64,000 nucleotides of DNA from Auricularia sp. M13 (Eukaryota > Basidiomycota > Agaricomycetes > Auriculariales > Auriculariaceae): the NCBI GenBank assembly GCA_037042915.1, contig CM073193.1, forward strand, positions 7,068,001 through 7,132,000. The letters run 5' to 3'. A program made the translations under genes and the position numbers. Shown here piece after piece: positions 46,175-58,256 of the stretch (the stretch's first letter is position 1; every line of letters starts with the position of its first letter). The notes beneath the pieces were generated by a model. That model was not told the DNA's origin. It ran no database searches and saw only the letters and a list, made by a program, of their open reading frames with translations.

Positions 46175-48480
46175 ATGCTCGACCCATCCCGGTCCAGCTT
46201 GAACGGCGTGCCCGATGCCTCCGATGCCGCTTCTGGCCACACGGCCTCCAAAAAGTCCAGAACCAGAACCCAACAGTACCTCGCTACTGTAAGCCACGTC
46301 AACGCCGGCGCCATCGAGCTATTGATGAATTTCTGTTCAGATTGGGGTCCATCTGAAACGACATGCGGGTGCAGGCATTATGGCAAGGTGCCCACCTTTC
46401 TCTCCGGTCTCGCCCAGTTTCTCATCTTCGACAGTGTCGCCTACTTCGACCCTGGCAACTGGAGCGTGGATTTGCAAGCTGGATCGGAATTTGGTACGTC
46501 GATGTGCAAACCATCGTCAGTGACATCTGAGACATTGCAGGCTATCGACTACTGTTCGTAGTCCTGCTCGCCTCATTGGTGTGTACCACGTCGGCACCCA
46601 ACTACGATGATCTGATCCACTTTTTCCCCAGGGAGCCGTCGTATTGCAGGTGAGCTTATGCAGGAAGCCTTGCCTCGAGTTGCATTTCAACCAGTACATG
46701 CATCAAGGCGCTCGCCTGCAAATTAGGTTTGCCTCTGCTCTTCCACTTTTCCCACGTCTCCAATAACTGATATCATGGATCATCGTTACAGGTTGTGTCA
46801 CAGGCGCCGATTTGGCGATGCACTGCAGGCTGCTCTTAGGAAACCGCCCGAAGCACCCGAAACTCGTCCGCGCCACCCTCCTCTGGCCGCTGTATATTCT
46901 ATGTGAAATCGCAATCATCGCAACCGATCTCGCCGAGCTCCTTGGATCTGCAATTGGACTCTGTCTCCTCATCGGACCCAAGTTCCCCTTGTGGGCCGGC
47001 GTTGTGGTGACTGCATGCGACGTTCTGCTCGTCCTCACAATCTCCAAAGCCAGAAACGGACGCCCAGCACGAGTCGTAGAATTCGTCGTTGTCCTGCTTG
47101 TGGGCTTTCGGTTTTCTCTTCTTTCTATCTGGCCCGTCTCACCAAGCGACCCAGGTGTTGGCCACCTTCATCTGCTTTGTCGTCCTCATCGTCAAAGTCA
47201 GCCCTGACTGGCCGTCGGTCTTCCAAGGTTATTTGCCTTCGAAAGCCCTTGTGCAGCATGGCGCGATCTACACCTGTACGTCCTATGGTTCTGTCTGCGA
47301 TTGATCCCGCTTCTCATCCCATGTTCAGCCATCGGCATCCTCGGAGCTACGGTTATGTAAGCAATTGATGCCCAGATAGACTACAAAACTGATACATGAT
47401 GCCGGGTTCTATCTCCAGGCCGCACGCGCTCTTCTTGGGCAGCTCTCTGGCGACACTCGACCGCATGACAGACGGCGGCCCTGTTCACCCTTCCGGCTCT
47501 GAACAGTATTCGACAAAGTCTCAGTGCATCAAACAGGCCGTCAAGTCTCTGCTCGGGTCAGAATCAACCGACGAGGAGACGGCACCCGCAAAACGCCACT
47601 CTGAGTGGGAAAATAGGTCGCCTGGCTTTGTGCTAGCACATCTAAAGCACGGAGTTGTTGATATGGGTACGTGAGGCCTTCGGGTTCTGTAACCTAGCTC
47701 ACGAGATCTCCATGCGCGCAGTGGCGAGTCTGCTGGGGTTTGCCATGATAATAAACTCCGCGTACGTTTTCCCAACCTCTCCAGGTCGTGAGAATACACT
47801 GACATTGACTGTCTGATAGGATTCTGGTCTTAGCGGCCGCGGTATTTTTCCGCACGCGCTCGACAGAGGATGGCGAATCTCCCGCCGGACTATTTGATGC
47901 TCATGATCTCATTACACGCTCATTGGGAAAACGTAAGCCATTGAATCCTTAGTACCCGTCGCCTTAGAGTGACGACATTGCCCAAGCTGCGGGATACATG
48001 TTTGCCATCGCACTGTTATGCGCAGGACAAAGCGCAAGTTTGACCGCCACCATGGCCGGGCAGGTCGTCTCCGAGGGATTCATCCAGTGGCGCGTCTCGG
48101 TACGACGCCTCGCGTTCTCTCGTCCTTGCGGGCACGTAGCTCACACATATAATAAGCCGTTTATGCGCCGCCTCATCACACGTCTGCTAGGCCTATTGCC
48201 CTCGGCAGTGGTTGCGAGCGTCTTTGGAAGACGGGGAATTGACTCGCTTTTGGTCGGAAGCCAAGTCGCCCTGTCGTTTGTGCTGCCGTTCGCAGTATTT
48301 CCGCTCGTCTGGCTTACCTCGTCGCCGAAAATCATGAAGGTCAAGCAGGAAGACGGGACCTACGTCGACTATAGCAATAGCTGGTGGCTTTGCGCGCTCG
48401 GCTACCTGATATTCGTGATAGTTGTGCTGGCCAATGGGTATGCCATCGTCAGCTTGGCAATGGGACAAGGCACGGCATGA
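46175..48480 (+). CDS. Nramp-family divalent metal transporter
   Basis: Proton-coupled uptake of Mn2+, Fe2+ and related ions; homologous to yeast Smf proteins. Start MLDPSRSSLNGVPDASDAAS at 46175. The metal site is intact: the TM1 motif VAYFDPGNWSVDLQAG (D-P-G-N) and the TM6 motif ILGATVMPHALFLGS (M-P-H). Other family parts are GADLAMHCR, EIAIIATDLAELLGSAIGL, FALLCAGQSASLTATMAGQV and the terminal segments VALSFVLPFAVFPLVWL and YLIFVIVVLANGYAIV. Ten to twelve introns join in phase, several with textbook GTAAGC/GTACGT donors, and no break was seen. A charged cytoplasmic loop (SESTDEETAPAKRHSEWENR) sits between the MPH helix and the next segment. Eleven or so membrane helices are expected. Confidence 0.92.
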
Positions 48481-49692
48481 TGTTTTGGACTGTAACGATT
48501 AATGAACTCGACTCTGTAATTTTTGTTGATCATAGAAGACCATGCAATCGAAACCTGTATCAAGTATCGCGTTGAAATGCTAGACTGCCGTACAGTGGCA
48601 ACTCATGAAAACAGTGTATCGCCAGGCGCGCCGTAATACCTCGACAATGGAGCGATTTGTACGACCATAGGGACTTGCCCAAGCCTCGCGCACAAGTATC
48701 GTAATAGTCGAGAGGCCCAAAAAAACAAAATTTGAACGTTCGTTTCTCCTACACTTCTAGCCTCGCCGAATTGCCCAATGTCTCGGCGCGTCGTCGTCGT
48801 CATCGTCGGTTACCAGTAGCGCGTCCTCGACGAACAGATGAAGGGACGAGATGAAGGTCCGCAGGTCCGTGCTGCGATCGCGAGTATGCGGAAAAAATCC
48901 AGGAGCCAGCCTGAATTGCAAGGATGGGAGGGAGAGTTCGACGGCGAATGAAAGTCGCATGTAACTCCAATGAGTGCAAGCACTGCGAAGTGCGCAACAG
49001 TGGCATGCTACCGGATGAGCTCATGAGAAGCTCAATTCAAGCGACAGCATTGGTGAGTGCGGTTGCTGGACAGTCTGGCGGGTACCGTCCGAAGAAGCAG
49101 AAGCGAAAGGAGCAGAGTATCCGTGCAAGCCGCTGCCTGCGACTGGAGCTCATTCAGGTGCTGCACAAAATTCACGCGCATATCGAGCCTAGACCAACGT
49201 GAGGTATCTGAATAGCAGGCGGGCGTAAGAGTCCATGTCTTCGACAATTCGCGTCGCTCATCGCGGTTGGGAAGAAAGAGTCCGGGAGCAGTCGGGACTC
49301 GATCCCGAACAACGTCTTTCCCATAACATGTTCTATTCTGTACTGTATTTCATCCCAACACCTTAGCCTTCTCTAAGGAGCGAACAGGGGAGAGATCAAG
49401 CTAGAGGTACACTACACCAGGTCGTACAACAAAGTCAACCGAAACCAACAAAAAAAAAGATAGTCGCTCGCGCAAGCGCAACGACAGGCAGACCGTACAT
49501 ACCGGCACCCGAGAGAAAGTCGCCAAGAAAAAATACACAGGTGAATCTTGCTAACAGCAGGAGAAAAGCACAAATAAGCAGGGTGCAGCCCTCCGCCCGG
49601 TGCGCGTGCTCTGGTCCGCAGCGGGAACAGGACATGCTACTAAGGTATACTTGTGCACAATTCTATTGTGTCGTGGGGTGTTCGTGCTGAAA
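48481..49692. other. Intergenic, convergent 3' ends
   Basis: 1.2 kb between the Nramp and disordered-protein 3' ends. Open frames up to 94 codons without motifs. Confidence 0.45.
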
Positions 49693-52600
49693 TCATTGCA
49701 TGCCAGCCGTGCGCGGCCGCTGGACAGTAGTGGCTGTCCAAGGCCGCTGGACCTGACTGGAGGAGCTGCGGCCGAAGGAATGGCTCGCTGCCCGTCTTCG
49801 ACCAACTGACGCCGTGTCTGATAGTAAGGGCATGGTCGCCAGTTCAGGTGGCGGGGTCGACCCGTCTGGCGTTATCGACGAAGGTGAAACCGAGTTGCTA
49901 GAGGAATGCGAGATCTTGGCCGCGGATAGCTTGGGCGTCACGCTCTTCCGCATGACATGCAACAGATGGACTTTTTTGCCATGCGTAGGCATGAGTAGCT
50001 CCGGCGTGCAGCAAAAGCCGAGTGGCGTAAATGACTGTTTGGACACGGTGAGGGAGCGCCCACGAAGACCTAGCGTGAACAAACGCACCTTCTCACCACT
50101 CATGGGCCTGCCGATGACATCCTGCCTGTCCGTGACGGTGTACTCAAAGCGCCATGAGAGCCGACCGCGGTCCTCGCTGCCCGAGACGGTGTAGAGACCG
50201 TTCTTCTTGACTGACAAACTAGCTTGACGCGACATGTAGTCTCTGCTTTCGTCTCCGTTGAGGGTCAGCCTTCGGAGGACGGGAGCGCTGTCGAGAGCCT
50301 AGATGCCGGCCAAGAGAGAAGCATAGCGAGTGCAAATCAGCGGCGCGAGGGCAGACGTCAGCATCGCGCGTAGCAACCATGATGTGCAACCACTGACCGC
50401 ATGGTGGAAGACGAAGGACTGCTTTGGGCGCATTCTGAACTCGGCCAGCTCGGTCGAGTCGCGGGACGCGACGAGCCAGAAAGTGGGTCTGATGGCTCTG
50501 AAGCCTTCCTGTAAGCGCGCGTTAGCCTGGCGTCCATGCGCGGCGATGACTCGGAGGCCGTACCTGGTCAATCCAGAGCTCGAGGAAGGCCGTGGTGAGG
50601 AAGCTGAGCTCCTTGGGCAGCTTGATATCGAGCGCGGTCTCGGACGTTGCTGTCGCGGTGGACGACGCGGCCGAGTCTCTGCGCAGCACGGCAACGGGGC
50701 TTGCGGTTGCTGGGCGCGGGTGGGCGTTGTCGGCGGTCGTCGGGCGCGTCTTCCAGGACGAGGAGGCGGCGGGCACGCCTGCGGAGGTGCCGGGCCGGTG
50801 GGTCTTGCGCGACGGGAGCATGTCGGCGTCGGTCGGCCGTCGACTGGCGGAGTCTGGGCGGGGCGCGTCGGGCTTTGCCGGGAGACGAGGGGAGAGCTGA
50901 GAGGCCGTGCGGGACGACGACGCGTGCCATCCAGCAGAAGAAGGCCGCTCCCCGCCGGAAAGTCCCGGAAGCGCTGGGCGAGACAGCTCCCGACGCGCCG
51001 TCATGCTGTCGCGCAGCGCGAGCGCGTACCGACTCGACCACTCGTCCGCGGGGCCCGGCCCGGCATCAATTCCCAGCCCGTGCATCTCGCTGTCGTCCAC
51101 CTGGCGCCGCGCAGCCTCGCTCAGCGGCTGCATGCGCTGCCCGTCGTCGCCGCCCTGCACGAGAATACTGCTCCCGAAGCTCACGTTGGCCACCATCAGC
51201 GGGCTTCCCGCGTCGCTCAGCGGCGGCGAGTCGAACGAGACCGACGTCGGCACCGTCTGCGTCGTCGTCCGGAACGGCGGGCTCACGGGCTCGCGCGCCG
51301 TGCTGGGTCGCGACCGGCTCGAGCCCGTCCAGTCGCCCAGCGGCGGCGTCGAGGGCGCGCCGGTCGGGTTCGCCGTCGACGGCCGCTTGTTCGTCAGCCG
51401 CACGACGCCGAAGTCCTTCTCTGCTGCCCACGGCCGCGGGTAGCCGCCCTCGGGACCAAGAGGCGGCGCCACGATGAAATCGCCCTCGCCAATGCTGCCG
51501 GTCGTGTCGACGCTTCTGGCCGGGCTGGGCGTGCGCGACGAGCTCGGAGTGTGCGTCTTGAGCATCGCGCTCTTTGCCGGACTCGGCGTCTGCACGCTGC
51601 TGCTCGACCGCGTGCGCACCTCGGGCTGAAGCGCGATTCTCGAAGCCACCGGCGTCTGCGGCCCACTGCTCGAGACCGAGTCCGAGTCGTCGCGCGCGTG
51701 CCCGTAGCGCTCAGGCATAATCTCCATCGGCAGGAACGACATCCCATGCAGAGACTTGGTTGGGCTCGGTGCCGTCGTGTTCAGTTCGCCAAACGTCATT
51801 TCGCTCGGCAGCGCCATGGCTCCAGCAGCGTCGGCCAGCGCCTGCATCTTGCTGGGACTCATCGACATTTCGGCGCCAAGGGCGTTCGACGAAGCAGAGG
51901 TGAGCAATAAGCTCGGCTCCCCGCTTGCATCTTGTGGCCCCTGCACCGCGTATCGCGCGTGTGCATCTCGATGCGAGGAAGTGGAAGTGGAACCGCCGCC
52001 GTCCCGCTCTGCTGCACGAGGCGACACTGTGGGAATCGGATTGTCAGCTCCCGACGGACTGCCCAATTGCGGCGTCCGTCCGTCCCGGGTTCCCGGCCTC
52101 GAGTTCCGCGTCGGCGTCGTGCTCGTGGCCCGCCCTATGGCTTGGCTGTCTGCCGGGGAATAACTGCCTGCTCGCATCCGGGTGGGTGTCGTAGCTGGGC
52201 TCACCCCACCGAAGGCCGTGTTTATAACCTCCGGCGCGCGCTTCCCAACAGGACTCATCGATGTACTCCTGGGAGAACTGGAAGACAAAGGCGCCTCCGG
52301 CGAAACATGCGTGGACACTGTTCCCGCGCCTTCGCCAAATTCTGTGCTTGTAGACTGCACTGGTATGCCTCGGCGGAATGATGATGGGGGTGTGCTTGTG
52401 CTACCCCCAGCACGGGCCGGATCGAAGTGCGAGGTTGCGCTGCTGTCCAGGCTCAGGAAGCTCGTAAAAGACGCGGTGGAATTCGAGCCGCGGAATGACG
52501 CCGCGAACGGGTCGTCTGGGTCGTTCGTCATGACCGTCAGTGTGGGCCGTCTTGGATTCTGGCTCGAGACCAGACTGGGTTCCGTGGCTTCTCCAGTCGA

Positions 52601-53465
52601 TCCAGAACCAGAGTCTCTGCGTCCGGCAGCTGCGGCAACGACAGCAGCGCGACGTCTCTCCGAGAGGGCGTCATTCTCGTCCATGCCGTGGCCAAAGGTT
52701 TGGCCGGAGAATCGCGTCACGTTGTCGATGACGGGTGTGTTCTCCGCGGAGCTGCTCCATGTTGCGGACGGGCTTTGGGACAGCATCAGGTCATAAATTG
52801 GCAACCGCGTGCATCTGCGTACCTGTTCGTGAGATACGCCGAAAGCGTAAAGCATGACGCCCGCTTGGCCGCGTCCTCTACAGCGTCGGCACTTGATGTC
52901 GTAGGATGCTGAACGGGTTCGGCAGGCCAGAGGTGGGCTCGGACGTTTCGATGGGTGTTTGTGGTTCCGCAGGGTCCATGCTATCGTCTGTTGAAGAGCC
53001 GGAGCCTTCCTCGCCGTCCAGTGCGGGTGACAAGATGCGGGGGAGATGTGATGTCAGGGGCGAGGTGGACGAGTCGGCGCCGCGGGAGCTCGATGGCCGC
53101 GTTGTGTCGCCATTTCCGCGCGAGCTCGAAGGACGCGACCCGTACGCGGACGTCGCGGTGCCTGGGCGAGAACGTGTGCGCGGCTGTGAGGGAGAGCGAA
53201 CTCCTTTGCTCTCGCCCTGTGGCACGTGCGATGGCCAGGCTGGCGCCTGGGCGGTGGCCGTGGACGCCCGGAAAGGCAGCCGCACGCGAGGCGCGGTCGA
53301 TGTCGGGCTCAGGGTCGGGTCCATGCTGGATGTCGAAAGAAAGATGGGGAGCGAGTCGACGTCGACACCGGCCGCAGAGTTCTGCGAATAGGCGGAGGAG
53401 GAGGAGGAAGAGGAGGAAGAAGGGTAGCGAACGTGGTGGTTGCGGTGATGGGGACGGTAATACAT
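49693..53465 (-). CDS. Long, mostly disordered Ser/Pro-rich protein with conserved-looking C-terminal region
   Basis: Family not recognised. Four exons: 53465-52893, 52822-50564, 50508 to about 50397, and 50298-49693, about 1,180 residues. The first 950 residues are Ser/Thr/Pro/Arg-rich, with poly-Ser near the start and many S/T-P and R-P-S-T-A type sites, typical of a phosphoregulated scaffold. A structured-looking part begins at ALDIKLPKELSFLTTAFLEL, then FRAIRPTFWLVASRDSTELA, RMRPKQSFVFHHA, RRLTLNGDESRDYMSRQASL, NGLYTVSGSEDRGRLSWRFE, a beta-rich pattern, and VRLFTLGLRGRSLTVSKQSF. A second disordered tail follows (HSFGRSSSSQVQRP). Very long open frames on the opposite strand here are shadows produced by the GC-rich codons. 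Confidence 0.72.
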
Positions 53466-55521
53466 CTCGTCTGAGCGCTGGATAATATTCGCAGAGATTG
53501 GCTGGCACTGGAAGGAGCAGTCAAGGAAGATCTGGGATCACAGTCGCTCATCAGCACATGCACCGTGCACCATGCCGCCCTGGCGCCCAGGCACGAACGA
53601 GGCGACTACGCACGTACCAAAGGATATACTCAGAAAATACGACCACCTCGTCGAGGTGGGCGTCCCGGGTCAAGGAGCGTGCGCACCGCTGCCACTAGTT
53701 GTAGGTTATTAGGGGCGACGACACGTCGGATGGCGGCGCGCGTGCCTTAGCCGCCGGGGATTTCACTGCATTTCCGGATTTGGATTAGTGCAAATACATT
53801 GCACGTGACGGCGGCGCGTCGTTGCCCATTACGCCGAGCTCAGCCACGGAAAACGTGGCCGACGCGCTCAACGCTAACGACCAGGCAGGTCTAGCTGCCC
53901 TCGTGTCCGGACCGTGTGCGCCCTGCACGCTCAACGAGTGCCTTTGTCGCGCCAGCGCGGCCTCATCTTCGGCGCGAGTTGCCGGAGGTCGCTCCCCTTC
54001 CGCGGGGATGTCCGGAGTACGACAGCACTTATCTTCGCTCATGGCCTAGCCCTCCCCCTTACTTACTGCAATGGCCACTGATCGTCCCTCAAGGAGTGCT
54101 GGCTTTCATTACTTTTCCGTCGTTGTTTCTCCAGGCAGCGAGTCGCTGGCCGGGAGCGCGCGCCAATCCAACAGCAGTCCGGCAATCTTGTCAAAACACT
54201 GCACAAACCTATCCACCGCCTCGTGCAAACCCTCTCTGATTCCTTTCGGCCTCTTCTGAGCGTATGCGAGGCAATCTGGCCGTCCACTCCTAAATACGAG
54301 CTCGCTTTCTGGCGCGCGGCATCGCGTCATCCCTTACAATCACCATGGCTTAATCTATTGATCACAGCGCACAGCGCCCCGATGATAGATGCACTAGGAC
54401 CGTGGCCACCATGGCAGCACTTGCTGCGTACGTATGTCGTCTTCGCTGCGGCATCTTGTCCTCGAATCGAGGCCATCTGGTTGATCGATGACCGGTCACC
54501 TCGGAGGTGTACTGTGCATACATCTGTTAAAGCAACTTGAATCTCAGGCCTTCAGGGTGGTTCACCGACTATACTACAACCTTGCCGCACTAAATTCGTG
54601 GTTTCTGGCCCCATGGTCAGCTCCTTGCAGTTCGTGAACGAAATCGCCGACGGAGCTGTCAATTTCTGGTGTTCTTCACTGCCCCGAACCTCACTGAGGC
54701 CTCGAGGCATCAATAGTAGCTGGTGCCAAACATGATCATTTTGCTAGAAGCACCATAGGTCCCATTTGTTTGCCAGAACATCTGGACCGTACACCGCATA
54801 CCGGATGTCAAACAGCTGTCGAACTTCGGACGCCTGTCCCTGTATCTCTTCGCATCCATCGATTGGAACTGGAGTTCCAGAGAAACCTAGTCCAGCCGAT
54901 TCAGAACATATTCCCTTTAGTCGAACGAACACGTCCATCAAGTGTCATACCGGATCCGGAAGAGCACACCCGTCGTCTCTCAGCTGGGAACCCAGGCTAG
55001 CATTTCTCATTCGCGGAAGTGTTCTGCTATCTCAAGAAGGGACGGAGAACTCATTCAACATTGAATCAGTCTGCTATGATTAATTCCAGGCATCCCTTCG
55101 ACCGAGATCTCAGGCGAGTCGAGCTGCCGAAACACAAACCGAGGCGCCAACACGCCCTCGCGCAACTCAGGTGATCCGTCTCCAGCTGCCATGCAGAGAT
55201 GGTTGGAACGTCGAAGCGAGAGTTTGACTGGATCTGTCGACTCTGTTCGCCTCTCCTCCAGTGAGATGGCTAGCCACCGGCAAGGCGGTGTCCACTAGTT
55301 TGTCGTGCACCTTCTCACTGTGAGTATAGCTCAGATTATAAGGCAAGTTGCAAGTCATTCATCGCCATGAACAACTCAGGCATACATATGGCCGTCGCAT
55401 TAGATAATGGCCAGTATATTCGACGTACAACATTTCCCAAGATTCCCTAAACGTGCTACAGTAGTGTCACAGGCGTGAATAAACTGCAATGCGTGACAAA
55501 ACCACTCATAGGCCAGGCAGT
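53466..55521. other. 2.1-kb intergenic region
   Basis: Between the start of the disordered-protein gene and the stop of the dioxygenase gene. Small open frames only. No repeat or RNA gene recognised. Confidence 0.45.
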
Positions 55522-57012
55522 TCACGCCATCAGCGCGATATGCCTCAGCTCACTACGGAGCATTGTCAGTCGGCAGATCGGCAAAAGCAACAAAATCGAG
55601 CGCACTTCTGAACTTGCTCTCCGACTTTCATATTGGGGTACGCGACGTCCGCACCATCCTCCTTGAGCGCCTCCAGCGGGCGCAGGTCAAAGTCCGAGCT
55701 GAGGTGCCAGAAGAAGGTACTGGAGATGCGGATGAGCGGACGGTCGGGGAACTCGCGCTTGCGGCGCTCGATCACGTCGAGGTGCGTTCGTTCACGACGA
55801 CTTCGTGGAAGCCCGCGCGCACGCGGCCGCCGCTGAGGTGCTCGAGCTGTTTGCCAGCTTGCACGAGCAGACAGCCCTTCGGCACCGACACTAAGAAGAT
55901 ATGTCAGAGGATGGCGCGCATTCGGGCAAGATTGGGAAGAAGCGCACCCGGGATACGCTTGCCGGTGTTGCGCGCCCATATGTGCAATCCTGGGTATCGT
56001 CGAGGCGGCGTGGATGGTCAGGAAGTTGAGATCTGTGTGAAAGCCGGCGAGGATGGTGTCTTTCTTGCCGTACTTGACGAGGTCCGAGGCGGTTGGTGCC
56101 AGCAGATGCGGCCTACGAGGAAGCGCAATTAGAGCAATGCCTCAGTCATAAACAGAGTAGCATACCCGTATTTTCCCGCGTCGGTGAATGTAGTGCGCGG
56201 GAGTTCAAAGCCAACAGCGGCCATCTGAGCGACTCCCTCGACGCTGTATGGCATAAGATTCCAGCGCGGAACGGCGCAGATGCAGCACTCACGCGTTCTT
56301 CATGCTCGTCCCCCAGCGTTCTAGGACGTCTACCCAGACGTTAGCGAATTTGGGGTCTCGGGGATGACATTCTGTGCATTGAGCGAAGGGAATGCGGTAG
56401 CGTAGGGCGGTGGATCTTGCTTGGGTCGGTAGAAGAAACGGCATTTAGGGTCTGGCTGGTGTCCGGTAATCTGATTTTATCTTTCTTAACGAACGCCGCA
56501 CGAGCAACTGAACATGGGGGGACGCACATCCAGTGGCCGTTCCGCCGGGTCGAGTTTGGCGATCACATTGAGGCAGCTCTCGTCGACCGCGCACTTAGGC
56601 TTTTCGGTGTTCTCGAGCGTAACGCCGACTTGGTATCCTGAAGTTCGTGTGAGTATATCATATAGAACAGTATTGGCTCGGAGTTGCGCACCAAGCTCAG
56701 GGCGCTCGTCCTCCTTGAGGTTGGCTTCTGGCTGGGCAAAGTAGTCTTCGAGCAGATCGAGGAAGACCTGGTTGTCCTTCTCGAGCACCCGCGAGTCCTT
56801 GACGATGAGAGCGCCGTACGTGACGAGCGCGTCCGCGGCCTGGGATATGCATCGATCGCGGTTGGCTCGAGCTCGACGGCAGCCACAGCGCGTACCTTCC
56901 GACACTCGGCAAGCGCGGCCTCGTCCCGCTCGCCCCGCGCAAGGAAGACGTCCAGGTCGACAACGGGCAGCGTCGTCGCCGTCGTCACCGTCTCCGGAAT
57001 GTTAGCGCTCAT
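55522..57012 (-). CDS. 2-oxoglutarate/Fe(II)-dependent dioxygenase (isopenicillin N synthase-like)
   Basis: Oxidises an unknown substrate using 2-oxoglutarate and O2. Start MSANIPETVTTATTLPVVDL at 57012. The N-terminal (DIOX_N-type) part is DALVTYGALIVKDSRV and FLDLLEDYFAQPE; then YQVGVTLENTEKPKC, KCRFFY, AVEGVAQMAAVGFELP and the iron site AGFHTDLNFLTIHAAS (H-x-D) with the second His in RVRAGFHEVVVNERT; the family's closing Arg is in the HEVV/RPLIRIS region. Introns include 56638-56691 and 55553-55605; the last leads to a short end ELRHIALMA. Two one-base slips, at about 56347-56358 (run of four C on the coding strand) and 55777-55785 (CC), break the frame. Starts head-to-head with UBC12, 165 bases apart. 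Confidence 0.82.
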
Positions 57013-57177
57013 GGTCCTGGGCGTCAATGGCGAGAAACAAGGCCGGCTCGCCCCGGGTGAGTCGGATCCTCAGTTTCCATTGCCCTCCAGCACACTTCCC
57101 TGCTCGCCACCCTTCCCCGTCGTACCGCTCTACGGCAGCCCGTCCAGCAGCCAACCCGCATCCGCCGTCCAGCAGCC
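57013..57177. promoter_or_regulatory. Compact bidirectional promoter region (dioxygenase / UBC12)
   Basis: Only 165 bases separate the two divergent start codons. No TATA box was seen on either strand; pyrimidine-rich on the plus strand. Confidence 0.5.
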
Positions 57178-58256
57178 ATGATCAAGGTGCGATCGCAGTG
57201 GACTGCGCTGGAATTGTGGCTCAGTGGCTGACGGCGGACAGATCTGGAGTATGAAGAAGAACGAGGAGCAGGCGGCCAAGAAGAAGCCAAAGACGTCTGC
57301 AGCACAGATTCGTGTCCAGAAAGGCGAGTTGTCCGGCGCCATTGCTCGTGTGCACCCCCGCTGACCAGCGCGCCCGTTGCCTCCCTGTGATCCCTGACTC
57401 GCCGTGGACCCCAACTGAATGCTCCCTGGGGCTGCTACAATGCGCCTTGCCGCTGTCTGCAACCGCGCTCGACGTTCCGCTATTGTGACCCGCACGCTTG
57501 TGCTCGGCTCGGCCGCGGTATTGCTTACTCTATCGCGCCACAACACTCGACTTCGTCTGCCTGGGTCTCTTGCAACAACCGACGCTCATATGTCGTTTGC
57601 CTGGCTGGAATGACGCGTACCACGCCTTAGATCTGACGGAACTCGAGCTGTCGTCAACAATGAAGACAGTCTTCCCCGATCCAGCAGATCTCCTCAACTT
57701 CCAGTTTATCATCACGCCCGATGAGGGTACGCACATTGCCTTATCCCCAACTCGCCTGAACGCTCATTTCCCGCTTGCTCCATAGGCATGTACGTCGGCG
57801 GCTCCTTCCCGTTCTCGTTTGCCATCAACACCAACTACCCGCACGAACCGCCAAAGGTCAAGTGCATCCCGAAGGTCCGTCCTGACTCGCGCATGTCCAC
57901 CCATTCATCTTCCGGAGTCTAAACATGGACACTTTAGATCTACCATCCAAACGTCGATCTTGAGGGCAACGTCTGCCTCAACATTCTGCGGGAAGACTGG
58001 AAACCCGTGCTGAACCTAAATTCGATCATGGTTGGCTTGCAGTACCTCTTCCTGGAGCCAAATCCAAGCGATCCGCTCAACAAGGGTACGAATTTTTCAT
58101 TTGCTTTGCCTCCATTACCGCTGCTAATTCATCGCACACTTGACAGAGGCAGCAGAAGACATGCTGAAGAACCGGGATGGCTTTATCAACAACGTGAAGC
58201 AGTCCATGCGGGGCGCCACCATCAAGGGCGTCACGTACGACCGTGTACTCGTCTAG
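57178..58256 (+). CDS. UBC12: NEDD8-conjugating enzyme E2
   Basis: Receives NEDD8/Rub1 from the E1 and passes it to cullins. The three-codon first exon MIK (57178-57186) is followed by [20 protein letters not shown], the N-terminal extension that Ubc12 uses to dock on its E1. The UBC fold then shows [60 protein letters not shown] with the active Cys in [13 protein letters not shown], and a C-terminal helix pair ending TYDRVLV. Length about 180 residues, normal. Introns: 57187-57241, 57324-57630, and three more, all in phase. The second intron is 307 bases, about five times the local norm, and its donor is GC (GCGAGT). Confidence 0.93.

Noticed and set aside
50330-51910. 526-codon open frame on the plus strand
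   Set aside because: It is antisense to the disordered-protein gene; the Arg/Ala-rich composition is what GC-rich codons give in a shadow frame, and it lacks any motif.
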